Source of the DNA: Pseudomonas subflava
Lineage (GTDB): Bacteria > Pseudomonadota > Gammaproteobacteria > Pseudomonadales > Pseudomonadaceae
NCBI RefSeq assembly: GCF_023823685.1
Contig: NZ_JAMXBF010000005.1
Span: forward strand, 124,001-188,000
Reading direction: 5' to 3'
DNA length: 64,000 bases
The notes beneath the pieces were generated by a model. That model did not search any database. It was not told the DNA's origin and was given only the letters and a program-made list of their open reading frames with translations. Below, in pieces: positions 1 to 7,967 of the stretch. Each line of letters begins with the position of its first letter. Position 1 is the first letter of the stretch. A program made the translations under genes and the position numbers.

Positions 1-504
1 GATATCGCGGCTGGCCAGTGGGTCGTTACGGCCACGGCCGCGATAGGCCTCAAGTTTGGTGGCGAGGAAGTAGCCGGGCGCGACGACGCGGATTAGCGTG
101 CCGGAGGGCAGAGCATGGTCGGCTGCGCTTTGCAGGGCGTCGCGGTACCAGCGGTTGGTGAAGTTGAGGATGTCTTCGTCATCGGGCATGAAGTCGACGA
201 TCAGCTCGCGACCGGTCAGCGCATTGGGCAGGCGCATGCGGCAGATAACCTCGTCCTCGGGCGACTCTCTGAAACCACGTTCGCGCAGCTCGGTGAGCAG
301 GCGTTGCCATTTGCCGTAACCGAGCACATGGACGATCACGTCGACATCCTCGGTGAAGCGTACCGCCTCGCGGGCGAAGGCATCGGTGAGCAACAACGCG
401 GTGGTACAGCCGCCAACGAAGGCGACCTGGCGCAGCAGCTCCGGACCCAGGGCATCGGCCACGGTCTGCAGCATCTGCTCCTGCACGCGCCATTCAGCGG
501 CCAT
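1..504 (-). CDS. AbiEii/AbiGii-like nucleotidyltransferase, 3' end cut by window edge
   Basis: The first 168 codons are visible, with no stop before the left edge. The start ATG lies inside the end of the upstream regulator gene, an 11-base overlap that implies translational coupling. Residues 31-32 (GG), the RFT motif at 49-51 and the DVD motif at 53-55 form the fold signature of minimal nucleotidyltransferases of the AbiEii/DUF1814 type, in which the two Asp residues bind metal. A KLEAYRGRGRNDP stretch near residue 155 fits the later conserved basic/Asp segment of the family. In known type IV systems such a protein is the toxin and is paired with a winged-helix antitoxin; here it follows a winged-helix gene in the same operon as hsdR. 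Fold assignment is fairly firm. Toxin function is inference. Confidence 0.72.
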   Translation of the reverse strand, partial: MAAEWRVQEQMLQTVADALGPELLRQVAFVGGCTTALLLTDAFAREAVRFTEDVDVIVHVLGYGKWQRLLTELRERGFRESPEDEVICRMRLPNALTGRELIVDFMPDDEDILNFTNRWYRDALQSAADHALPSGTLIRVVAPGYFLATKLEAYRGRGRNDPLASRDI

Positions 505-1054
505 CGGCTTCGCCTCGCAGCTGTTGTTCCAGCAGTTCTCTGGCCAGGCTGGCCTCGCGCTCGTTGCCCAGGCGAATGGCGTCGACCAGAGCGAGCATGG
601 CGTAGAGGCTTGCGTCCTGGCGGGCCGCGCTGGGCACGCTCTTGAACAGCGGCTCGACCGCCTGGCCCATGTCGCTGCCATGGGCATCTTCCCAAACCGG
701 AATATGCTCGCCACCAGACAACAGCTTGCCGGCCAGCACCGGCGCGGCGTGTGCGGTGGCCAGGCCACGCACAATGGGGCCGGGGCGCACCGGGAAGACG
801 TACTTCAGGCCATGGCCGAGAAACTCGTTGAGGGCGCGGGTATTGGTGCGCGGTATGCCGCTACCCCGTTCCAGCTTGGCCAGCCCTGCAGCAATGCAGC
901 GGTTGAGCGCATTGCTGACTTCAGACTTGCTGATGCCGGTGGACTGCTCCAGCGCGCGCATGGAGAAGTGTTCCGCCGCCTGTTCGGCAGCATGCTGCTG
1001 ATTTTCAAGGCTGGCGAGCTTGAGTAGCAGCAGAATGTCTTGACCTTTCATCAT
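494..1054 (-). CDS. Winged-helix DNA-binding protein, possible AbiEi-like partner
   Basis: A 186-residue protein. I chose the ATG at 1054 (MMKGQDILLLLKL) because a GGAG lies about 10 bases upstream; a longer ORF from 1129 lacks a ribosome site. Residues 25-65 look like a winged helix (FSMRALEQSTGISKSEVSNAL, then a basic stretch LAKLERGSG). The rest is helical with no enzyme motif that I recognise. It ends inside the start of the nucleotidyltransferase gene and begins about 170 bases after hsdR, all on one strand. By position it could repress its own operon, act as antitoxin to the nucleotidyltransferase, or be a controller of the restriction system. I do not recognise a named gene. Confidence 0.68.
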   Translation of the reverse strand: MMKGQDILLLLKLASLENQQHAAEQAAEHFSMRALEQSTGISKSEVSNALNRCIAAGLAKLERGSGIPRTNTRALNEFLGHGLKYVFPVRPGPIVRGLATAHAAPVLAGKLLSGGEHIPVWEDAHGSDMGQAVEPLFKSVPSAARQDASLYAMLALVDAIRLGNEREASLARELLEQQLRGEADGR

Positions 1055-1140
1055 GAAATGACTTCTCCGTCCACTGTCTATGGACAAAGGACAGTCTGGT
1101 GGGCCGGCCAGTCTGCTGTCAACGTTCACCGGTCAGGGGC

Positions 1141-1215
1141 GTAGGGTGGAAACGCCGCTTGCGGCTTATCCACAGGGTCGCCTGGTGGGCAACGCTACGC
1201 CGTTGCCCACCCTAC
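1141..1215. repeat. GTAGGGTGG...CCACCCTAC palindromic repeat
   Basis: A 75-base element between hsdR and the winged-helix gene. Its outer ends GTAGGGTGG and CCACCCTAC are inverted repeats, and inside are two hairpins, one around AACGCCGCTTGCGGC and one made of GTGGGCAACG/CGTTGCCCAC at about 1184-1209. Related ends occur at 26854, 43112 and 46280. It looks like a small dispersed intergenic palindrome (REP/BIME-like) and may end or stabilise the hsdR transcript. Confidence 0.7.
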
Positions 1216-1225
1216 AGACGGCCTG

Positions 1226-3589
1226 TCAGCTGGCGTAGAGTTGATCTTCCAGCTCGTGGATGGCTTGCTGGTAACCGGGCTTGCCGCCGAATGCCTTGAC
1301 CAGTTCGAGAGGCGCACCGATCTGGCTGAAGGGGTCGATCTTGAGGATCTGTATGTCCTCGATGCTCTCGATGCCGGTATCGGCGTACTTATCGAGCAGC
1401 GCTTCCAGCACCTGGCGGGCAGCGCCGGAGTACCTGGCGAAGTAGTTGCGCTTCTTCACCTGCTCGGCGCGCTCCTTGCGGGTAAGCGGCGGCTGATCGA
1501 AGGCGACGTGGCAAATCAGGTCGAAGGGGTCGAGGGGCTGGCCGCGCTTGGCTGCGACTTCCTCGGCCAAGGCTTCCCACATCACGCCCTGGGCGGCCAT
1601 CTCATCGATAATGGCTTTCTTCTGTTCAGCATCGCCCCAGCGACGGAGGAAGTCGTTCAGCGAGGCGAACTGTTTGTGTACGCAGGCGCGGGTGTAGTCG
1701 TGCAGCGACTCGGTGATTAGCTTGCCGTCGGGGCCGTAGTACTGCACGCGTTCGGCGATGACATGAATCGGCAAATCGCCGATCACGTACTTGATGCGCT
1801 TCTTGCCGCCGGACTGCTCTTCGGATTCGTCTCCCTCGGGCAGCCAGTCGCCACCGTCGACTATGCCGTCCTCATCCTGCGGGCCTTCGGGCGGCACTGG
1901 GGATTCGCCGCCCTCGGGGGCATAGATCACCACGGGGTCGCCGTCGAAAGCCGGGTCGGCGAACAGCTCGGTGGCCTTCTTGAAGTCCATGATGGTGAAC
2001 CAGTACTTGCCGAAGTCCTCGTTGATGCGGGTGCCGCGGCCGATGATCTGCTTGAACTCGGTCATCGACTTGATGTGCTGGTCGAGCACGATCAGCTTGC
2101 AGGTCTGGGCATCGACGCCGGTGGTCATCAGCTTGCTGGTGGTAGCGATGACCGGGTAGCGCGCCTCCGGGTTGATGAAGTTGTCCAGCTCGGCCTTACC
2201 TTCCTGGTCATCGCCGGTGATGCGCATGACGTACTTGCGGTTCTCGGCCACGCGCTCGGGGTTGAGATTGACCAGGGCCTGGCGCATACGCTCGGCGTGG
2301 TCGATGTCGTCGCAGAAGACGATGGTCTTCTGGAACGGATCGGTAGCCTTGAGGAACTCGCTGACCTTCTGCGCCACCAGCTGGGTACGCGCCTCGATGA
2401 CCAGAGTGCGATCCATGTCCTTGAGATTGTAGATGCGGTCCTCGATCAGCTCGCCATTCTTGTCGAGCATACCCTTGGGCGGGCGCCAGCCTTGCAGGTC
2501 CTTGTCGAAGTCGATGCGCACCACCTTGTAGGGGGCGAGGAAGCCGTCTTCGATACCTTGCTTGAGGGTGTAGCTGTACACCGGTTCGCCGAAGTAGGTG
2601 ATGCTGGAAACCTCCTTGGTTTCCTTCGGTGTGGCGGTAAGGCCGACATGGGTGGCATTGCTGAAGTAGTCGAGGATTTCGCGCCAGGCGGAGTCTTCGG
2701 CGGCGCTGCCACGATGGCATTCGTCGATCACGATCAGGTCGAAGAAGTCCGGGGAGAACTGTTTGTAGACGTTCTTTTCTTCTTCGGCGCCGGTCACCGC
2801 CTGGTAGAGCGACAGATAGATCTCGTAGGAGGTGTCGATCTGGCGCTTGGCGATCTTGGTCATCGCCTGGCCGAAAGGCTTGAAGTCATTGTTTTTGGTC
2901 TGGTCGACCAGGATGTTGCGGTCGGCGAGGAAGAGGATGCGTTTCTTCTGTTTCGACTTCCACAGCCGCCAGATGATCTGGAAGGCGGTGTAGGTTTTGC
3001 CGGTGCCGGTGGCCATGACCAGCAGCACTCGGTCCTGCCCGTGCGCGACAGCCTCGACGGTGCGGTTGATAGCGTTCATCTGGTAGTAGCGCGGCATGCG
3101 CCCGGAGCCGTCGTCGTAGTAAGGGGCTTCGATGCGTTTCTGCGCCTGATCGTCCAGGCCTTTCCACTGGCAATAGCGCTGCCAGAGTTCGTCAGGGCTT
3201 GGGAATTGGTCGAGGCTGAGTTCGGTCTCGGTCTGCCCGCCGGTGTGCGTACGGTCGTGGAACAGGAAGCCGTCACCGTTGCTGGAGAACACGAAGGGCA
3301 CATCCAGTGCCTCGGCATAGCTCAGGGCCTGCTGCATTCCGGAGCCGACGGAGTGCTTGTTGTCCTTCGCCTCGATCACGGCGATGGGCAGGTTCTTCTG
3401 GTAGCTGAGGATGTAGTCGGCGCGTTTGCGCTCGCCGCGGCTGTGCAGTTTGCCCCGCACCATGATGCGCCCGGCGGTAAATCCGAATTCTTCCAGCACC
3501 TGCTTGTGCATGTCCCAACCGGCACGTTGGATCGCCGGGGCGATGTACTTGCTGCAAATGTCTCGTTCGGAGAGCGACTTCTTATCCAT
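1226..3589 (-). CDS. hsdR: Type I restriction endonuclease subunit R (HsdR)
   Basis: A 787-residue restriction and translocation subunit of a type I restriction-modification enzyme. The start is taken at [12 protein letters not shown], the usual N-terminus, rather than the 13-codon longer ORF. The N-terminal nuclease has the PD-(D/E)xK signature: Asp58, Glu73-Ala-Lys75, then QxxxY at 87-91. The SF2 motor follows, with Walker A MATGTGKT at 192-199 and DECH at 289-292. Later come TATP and the QIIGRGTR arginine-finger region, and a C-terminal helical domain that normally contacts the methyltransferase. No hsdM or hsdS lies upstream, where a flavoprotein gene begins 70 bases away; they may lie left of the window. 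An acidic linker after the motor ([12 protein letters not shown]) is typical of the family. The protein appears intact. Confidence 0.93.
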   Translation of the reverse strand: MDKKSLSERDICSKYIAPAIQRAGWDMHKQVLEEFGFTAGRIMVRGKLHSRGERKRADYILSYQKNLPIAVIEAKDNKHSVGSGMQQALSYAEALDVPFVFSSNGDGFLFHDRTHTGGQTETELSLDQFPSPDELWQRYCQWKGLDDQAQKRIEAPYYDDGSGRMPRYYQMNAINRTVEAVAHGQDRVLLVMATGTGKTYTAFQIIWRLWKSKQKKRILFLADRNILVDQTKNNDFKPFGQAMTKIAKRQIDTSYEIYLSLYQAVTGAEEEKNVYKQFSPDFFDLIVIDECHRGSAAEDSAWREILDYFSNATHVGLTATPKETKEVSSITYFGEPVYSYTLKQGIEDGFLAPYKVVRIDFDKDLQGWRPPKGMLDKNGELIEDRIYNLKDMDRTLVIEARTQLVAQKVSEFLKATDPFQKTIVFCDDIDHAERMRQALVNLNPERVAENRKYVMRITGDDQEGKAELDNFINPEARYPVIATTSKLMTTGVDAQTCKLIVLDQHIKSMTEFKQIIGRGTRINEDFGKYWFTIMDFKKATELFADPAFDGDPVVIYAPEGGESPVPPEGPQDEDGIVDGGDWLPEGDESEEQSGGKKRIKYVIGDLPIHVIAERVQYYGPDGKLITESLHDYTRACVHKQFASLNDFLRRWGDAEQKKAIIDEMAAQGVMWEALAEEVAAKRGQPLDPFDLICHVAFDQPPLTRKERAEQVKKRNYFARYSGAARQVLEALLDKYADTGIESIEDIQILKIDPFSQIGAPLELVKAFGGKPGYQQAIHELEDQLYAS

Positions 3590-3658
3590 GCTTTCTGCTT
3601 CCCTGAGGCTCGCTGTGAACTGTATCAAACGAGCGGAGCGCTGCGACAGGCGGTGAGA

Positions 3659-4897
3659 TCAGCGCTGGTGCAACCACTCCAGCGCACCCAGCCCGGCGGC
3701 GCGGCCGCTGGCGAAGCAGGCGGTGAGCAGGTAGCCGCCGGTGGGCGCCTCCCAATCGAGCATCTCGCCGGCGCAGAAGGTGCCGGGCAGCTGGCGCAGC
3801 ATCAGGTGCTCGTCGAGTGCCGCGAAGGTCACACCGCCGGCGCTGGAGATGGCCTCGTCCAGTGGGCGGGTGCGCACCAGTTCGATGGGTAGTGCCTTGA
3901 TCGCCTTCGCCAGGCGGCGCATGTCGGCGAAGTCGTCTGCTCTGGTCAGTTCGCGCAGCAGCGCGGCCTTGGCCCCGTCCAGGCCGAGCTGGCGGTGCAG
4001 GTGCTTGGCCATGGAGGCCGAGCCGCGCGGCTTGCTTAGCAGCGCAGTGACTTTCTCCAGATCGCGATCCGGCTGCAGATCCAGAAAGATCCGCGCGCTG
4101 CCGTGCTGCTCGATGCGTTGGCGAATGGCGGCGGATAGCGCGTAGACCAGGCTGCCCTCGATGCCGTGTTCGGTCAGGACGAACTCGCCACGTCGTGGCG
4201 CCTCGCCGTCCAGCGCCAGGGTCACGTTCTTCAGCGGCGCGCCGGCAAACTTGCCGCGCAGGTGCTCGCTCCAGCCGGCCACCTCGAAGCCGCTGTTGGC
4301 CGAGCGCAACGTCGAGACCCCGACCCCGCGCTGCTCCAGCAGCGGCACCCAGGCGCCGTCCGAGCCGAGCCGTGCCCAGCTGCCGCCGCCGAGAGCGAGC
4401 ACGCAGGCATCGGCTGCGACCAGGCGCTCACCATCCGGTGTGGCGATACGCAATGCGCCTTGGTCATTCCAGCCCAGCCAACGGCTGCGCGTATGGATCG
4501 CCACACCAGCTTCGCGCAGGCGCTTGAGCCAGGCGCGCAGCAGCGGGGCGGCCTTCATGTCGGTGGGGAACACCCGGCCCGAGGTGCCGACGAAGGTGTC
4601 GATGCCCAGGCCGTGAATCCAGGCGCATAGGGCCTCGGCATCGAAGTCCGTCAGCAGCGCCGCGATCTCCCGTTCCCGCTCGCGGTAGCGCGCAAGGAAC
4701 GGCGCCTTGGCTTCCGAGTGGGTGATGTTCATGCCGCCGACCCCGGCCAGGAGGAACTTGCGGCCGACCGAGGGCATGGCATCGAACAGCTCGACCCGCA
4801 CGCCGCCCGCGGCCAGCGCCTCGGCGGCCATCAGGCCGGCGGGGCCGCCGCCGATAACGGCAACCAGAGGCTTGGAGAGGGGCGTTGAGTCGGTCAT
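3659..4897 (-). CDS. NAD(P)/FAD-dependent oxidoreductase, TIGR03862/HI0933 (BaiN-like) family
   Basis: A 412-residue flavoprotein. The N-terminal dinucleotide-binding motif VIGGGPAGLMAAEALA sits at about residues 12-27, followed by VGRKFLLAGVGGMNITHSE, the hallmark of HI0933-type flavoproteins. The C-terminus has the second FAD contact, CAGEMLDWEAPTGGYLL. I start at MTDSTPLSK (4897), since the 15 extra upstream codons look non-conserved, though neither start has a strong ribosome site. Members of this family are annotated as aminoacetone oxidase-like or BaiN-like proteins, but the physiological substrate is not established. Transcribed toward hsdR with a 69-base gap, so read-through into hsdR is possible. 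Confidence 0.85.
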   Translation of the reverse strand: MTDSTPLSKPLVAVIGGGPAGLMAAEALAAGGVRVELFDAMPSVGRKFLLAGVGGMNITHSEAKAPFLARYREREREIAALLTDFDAEALCAWIHGLGIDTFVGTSGRVFPTDMKAAPLLRAWLKRLREAGVAIHTRSRWLGWNDQGALRIATPDGERLVAADACVLALGGGSWARLGSDGAWVPLLEQRGVGVSTLRSANSGFEVAGWSEHLRGKFAGAPLKNVTLALDGEAPRRGEFVLTEHGIEGSLVYALSAAIRQRIEQHGSARIFLDLQPDRDLEKVTALLSKPRGSASMAKHLHRQLGLDGAKAALLRELTRADDFADMRRLAKAIKALPIELVRTRPLDEAISSAGGVTFAALDEHLMLRQLPGTFCAGEMLDWEAPTGGYLLTACFASGRAAGLGALEWLHQR

Positions 4898-5014
4898 GGC
4901 GAGTCGGGAATGGGCGGCGGTGCGGCATTCTACCCGAGGCATGGGCTGCCAGCCTTGTCATCTGCGCGGGCTTCGGGCAGGGTCTGGGCATCAATCCTAG
5001 AAAGAGCGTGTGTC

Positions 5015-6145
5015 ATGTCCGGCCTCTATCCCAGCGTCGATCCCGAAGGTCTGCTCGAGTATTCGGTGGTCTACACCGACCGTTCCCTCAACCATATGTC
5101 GCAGTCCTTCCAGGGCGTGATGCGGGATATCTCCAGCACCCTGAAGCGGGTCTACAACGCCCATGCGGTGGCCGTGGTGCCCGGCAGCGGCACCTTCGGC
5201 ATGGAGGCGGTGGCGCGTCAGCTGGCGACCGGGCAGAAGACCCTGGTAATCCGCAACGGTTGGTTCAGCTACCGCTGGACGCAGATCTTCGAGATGGGCC
5301 AGATCCCCGCCGCTTCCACCGTGCTGAAGGCACGTCCGATTGCCGAAGGTAGCCAGGCCGCCTATGCGCCGGCGCCGCTGGACGAGGTGCTGGCGACCAT
5401 CGCGGCGGAGAAGCCGCAGGTGGTGTTCGCGCCGCATGTGGAGACCTCCTCGGGGATGATCCTGCCCGACGATTACCTGCGCGCCGTGGCCGATGCCGTG
5501 CACGCGGTGGGCGGCCTGTTCGTGCTCGACTGCATCGCCTCCGGCACCGTCTGGGTGGACATGCAGGCGTGCGGCGTCGACGTGCTGATCAGCGCACCGC
5601 AGAAAGGCTGGAGCGCCTCGCCGTGCTGCGCCCTGGTGATGCTCAGCGAAGCCGCCCAGGCCCGCGTCGAGGCGACCCAGAGCAGCAGCTTCGCCTGCGA
5701 CCTGAAGAAATGGCTGCAGATCATGCAGGCCTACGAACAGGGCGGTCACGCCTACCACGCGACCATGCCCAGCGACGCCCTGGCGCGCTTCCGCGACGCG
5801 ATGAAGGAGGCCGAGGCCAAGGGCTTCGCCAAGGTCTGCGAGCAGCAGCGCGATCTGGGCCAACGCGTGCGTGCGCTGCTCGCCGACAGGGGCTTCAAGA
5901 GCGTGGCAGCCGAGGGCTTCGAGGCGCCCGGCGTGGTGGTCTGCTACACCGACGATGCGCAGATCAAGAACGGCAGCAAGTTTGCCGCCCAGGGCCTGCA
6001 GATCGCCGCCGGCGTGCCGCTGCAGTGCGACGAGCCGGCGGACTTCCAGACTTTCCGCCTCGGCCTGTTCGGCCTGGACAAGCTGGGCAATGTCGAGCGC
6101 ACGGTAGCCACCCTCGAGCAGGCCCTGGATAAGGTCCTGGCCTAG
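5015..6145 (+). CDS. PLP-dependent class V aminotransferase
   Basis: A 376-residue fold-type I PLP enzyme. Visible features are PGSGTFGMEAVARQ near residue 52 (phosphate cup), HVETSSGM in the middle, the cofactor-binding DCIAS segment, and SAPQKGWSASP, whose Lys should form the Schiff base with PLP. The family includes alanine-glyoxylate, serine-glyoxylate and 2-aminoethylphosphonate aminotransferases; the sequence alone does not pick the substrate. The start at MSGLYPS (5015) is preceded by AAGAG. It diverges from the flavoprotein gene and stands as a single gene followed by a decayed repeat. Confidence 0.85.
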   Translation: MSGLYPSVDPEGLLEYSVVYTDRSLNHMSQSFQGVMRDISSTLKRVYNAHAVAVVPGSGTFGMEAVARQLATGQKTLVIRNGWFSYRWTQIFEMGQIPAASTVLKARPIAEGSQAAYAPAPLDEVLATIAAEKPQVVFAPHVETSSGMILPDDYLRAVADAVHAVGGLFVLDCIASGTVWVDMQACGVDVLISAPQKGWSASPCCALVMLSEAAQARVEATQSSSFACDLKKWLQIMQAYEQGGHAYHATMPSDALARFRDAMKEAEAKGFAKVCEQQRDLGQRVRALLADRGFKSVAAEGFEAPGVVVCYTDDAQIKNGSKFAAQGLQIAAGVPLQCDEPADFQTFRLGLFGLDKLGNVERTVATLEQALDKVLA

Positions 6146-6154
6146 GGGCTCTTG

Positions 6155-6275
6155 ATCGTCGCCATGCTGCGTTGAAAGAGGTACGGGGCGCGTAGCTTCG
6201 GGCTGCTCATTGGCCGCTCGTGAATCCGTGCCTTCACCCATTTCGCCTTGCCTGGCTCTAGCTCGGAAGCCCCCG
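6155..6275. repeat. Decayed copy of the 7210-7392 intergenic repeat
   Basis: This stretch between two genes can be aligned by eye with 7236-7375. Shared blocks include CCATxCxGCGTT, CGGGGCGCG, CTGCTCATT, GCTCGTxAA, TCCG and CGCCTTGxCTGGCTCTA. It lacks the terminal inverted repeats seen in the other copy. It ends six bases before the stop of the deacetylase gene. Confidence 0.65.
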
Positions 6276-6280
6276 GACAA

Positions 6281-7198
6281 TCAGCGAAGTCCCGCCGCGC
6301 GCCACACCCGCGCGGCGCTGTGATGCAGGATGCCGTGGCGGCGGGCGAGCAGGGCGCGGTCCTGGTCGTAGCCGCCGCCGATCACCCCGACCACCGGGAT
6401 GTCGCGCTCCAGGCAGTGGTGGAACACCGCCTCGTCGCGGGCGGCGATGCCGGCGTCGGTCAGTTGCAGGTAGCCGAGGCGGTCGTCCTTGTGCACATCC
6501 ACACCGCCGTCGTAGAGCACGATATCCGGCTGGTACAGGGCCAGCAGGTAGCCCAGGCTGTCGTGCACCACCTTCAGATAGTCGGTGTCGCCCATGCCGA
6601 TCGGCAGGCCGATGTCCCAGTCGCTCCTAGCCTTGCGCGTCGGGAAGTTCTTCTCGCAGTGCAGCGACACGGTGATGGCGTCGGGCACGTTCTCCAGTAG
6701 GCGCGCGGTGCCGTCGCCCTGGTGCACGTCGCAGTCGTAGATCAGCACCCGGCCGACGCGGCCGCTCTCCAGCAGGTAGCGGGCCATCACTGCCAGGTCG
6801 TTGAAGATGCAGAAGCCGGAGGCCTCGTCGAAGTGCGCATGGTGGGTGCCGCCGGCCAGGTGGCAGGCGATGCCGTGTTCGAGCGCCAGTTCGGCGGCCA
6901 GCAGCGAGCCGCCCACCGCGCGCACGGTGCGCCGGGCCAGCGCTGGACTCCAGGGCAGGCCCAGGCGGCGCTGTTCCTGGTAGGTCAGCTCGCCGCTGGC
7001 GAAGCGCTCGATATAGTCCGGGCAGTGGGCCAGGGCGAGAATATCCGGCGGGCAGATCTCGGGACGATGCAGCTGTTCGTCGCGCACCAGGCCGCTGTCC
7101 ACCAGGTGGTCGCGCAGCAGGCGGAACTTCTCCATGGGGAAGCGGTGGTTGGCCGGGAAGGGCGGGCTGTAGTCGTCGTGGTAAATCAGCGGCAGCAT
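6281..7198 (-). CDS. Histone deacetylase-like zinc amidohydrolase
   Basis: A 305-residue single-domain class of the arginase/deacetylase superfamily. The catalytic His pair lies in GGTHHAH (residues 116-122), and FCIFND follows at 129-134. The metal ligands are in YDCDVHQGDG (Asp157 and His159) and YDGGVDVHKDD (about 226-236). GVIGGGYD near residue 280 is the glycine-rich C-terminal block. Bacterial members deacetylate polyamines or small acetylated amines, or act on acetoin-related substrates; a true protein target is not implied. Single gene, flanked on both sides by related intergenic repeats (6155-6275 and 7210-7392). Confidence 0.88.
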   Translation of the reverse strand: MLPLIYHDDYSPPFPANHRFPMEKFRLLRDHLVDSGLVRDEQLHRPEICPPDILALAHCPDYIERFASGELTYQEQRRLGLPWSPALARRTVRAVGGSLLAAELALEHGIACHLAGGTHHAHFDEASGFCIFNDLAVMARYLLESGRVGRVLIYDCDVHQGDGTARLLENVPDAITVSLHCEKNFPTRKARSDWDIGLPIGMGDTDYLKVVHDSLGYLLALYQPDIVLYDGGVDVHKDDRLGYLQLTDAGIAARDEAVFHHCLERDIPVVGVIGGGYDQDRALLARRHGILHHSAARVWRAAGLR

Positions 7199-7209
7199 AA
7201 TGGGCTCTC

Positions 7210-7392
7210 AGAACCTATTTACGATCTCCTGACTCGCAGCCATACCGCGTTAAAAACGGCCCGGGGCGCGGCGTCTCGGACTGCTCATTTACAGCTCGTA
7301 AACTCCGCTTCTTCGGCGCTTTGACCAGCCGGAGGCTGTTACTGAAGTAGCGCCTTGTCTGGCTCTAATTCAGAAGATCGTAAACAGGTTCT
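7210..7392. mobile_element. MITE-like element with 18-bp terminal inverted repeats
   Basis: The left end AGAACCTATTTACGATCT (7210-7227) and right end AGATCGTAAACAGGTTCT (7375-7392) are inverted repeats matching at 17 of 18 positions, enclosing 147 bases with no ORF of its own. The interior resembles 6155-6275. The size, terminal repeats and non-coding interior resemble a miniature inverted-repeat element or a Pseudomonas intergenic repeat family. It lies directly upstream of the GNAT gene, whose ribosome site begins four bases beyond it. Confidence 0.72.
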
Positions 7393-7412
7393 CTCAAAGG
7401 TGAGCCCAGTAT

Positions 7413-7967
7413 ATGACCACGACCCTGACCAGCGAGCGCCTGATCCTGCGGCCCTGGCGCGACGACGATCTCGATGCCCTGGCGCAGCTGTGTGCCGACC
7501 CCGAGGTGATGGCGCATTTCCCCTCCGTGCTGGACCACGCCGGTAGCATCCGCCTGCTCGACAGGTTGATGGCGCACCAGGCCGAGCATGGCTTTACCTT
7601 CTGGTGCCTGGAGCGGCGCGAGGATGGTGCTTTCATTGGCTTCACCGGGCTGGCGCGGGTTGGCTTCGATGCGCCTTTCGTGCCGGCGGTGGAGACTGGC
7701 TGGCGCTTAGCTCGATCCTACTGGGGCCAGGGTTATGCATTGGAAGCGGCGCGGTGTTCGCTGCGGTTCGCCTTCGAGGATTTGCAGCTGGACGAGGTGG
7801 TGGCCTTCACCGTGCCGGCCAACCAGCGCTCCTGGAGCGTGATGGAGCGTCTGGGCATGCGCCGCGATCCAGCCGGCGACTTCGAGCATCCCGGCCTGCC
7901 GGTCGGCCATCCGCTGCGCCCGCATTGGCTCTATCGCATCCAGCGGGAGGACTGGCATGGACGCTGA
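7413..7967 (+). CDS. GNAT N-acetyltransferase, RimJ/RimL type
   Basis: A 184-residue acetyltransferase. It starts TTTLTSERLILRPWRDDDLDALAQL, the opening of RimJ/RimL-like GNATs, and carries the acetyl-CoA pyrophosphate-binding region as SYWGQGYALEAAR (about 107-119). VPANQRSWSVMERLGM near 130-145 is the typical late beta-strand/helix of this subgroup. The substrate amine is unknown. The ATG at 7413 has AAAGGTGA at a good distance. It is the first gene of an operon with the SagB-like gene, overlapping it by 11 bases, and its promoter would have to lie in or beyond the 183-bp repeat element. Confidence 0.88.
   Translation: MTTTLTSERLILRPWRDDDLDALAQLCADPEVMAHFPSVLDHAGSIRLLDRLMAHQAEHGFTFWCLERREDGAFIGFTGLARVGFDAPFVPAVETGWRLARSYWGQGYALEAARCSLRFAFEDLQLDEVVAFTVPANQRSWSVMERLGMRRDPAGDFEHPGLPVGHPLRPHWLYRIQREDWHGR

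Noticed and set aside
1763-3892. A 709-codon open frame antisense to hsdR
   Set aside because: No recognisable domain, opposite a clear HsdR with all motifs.
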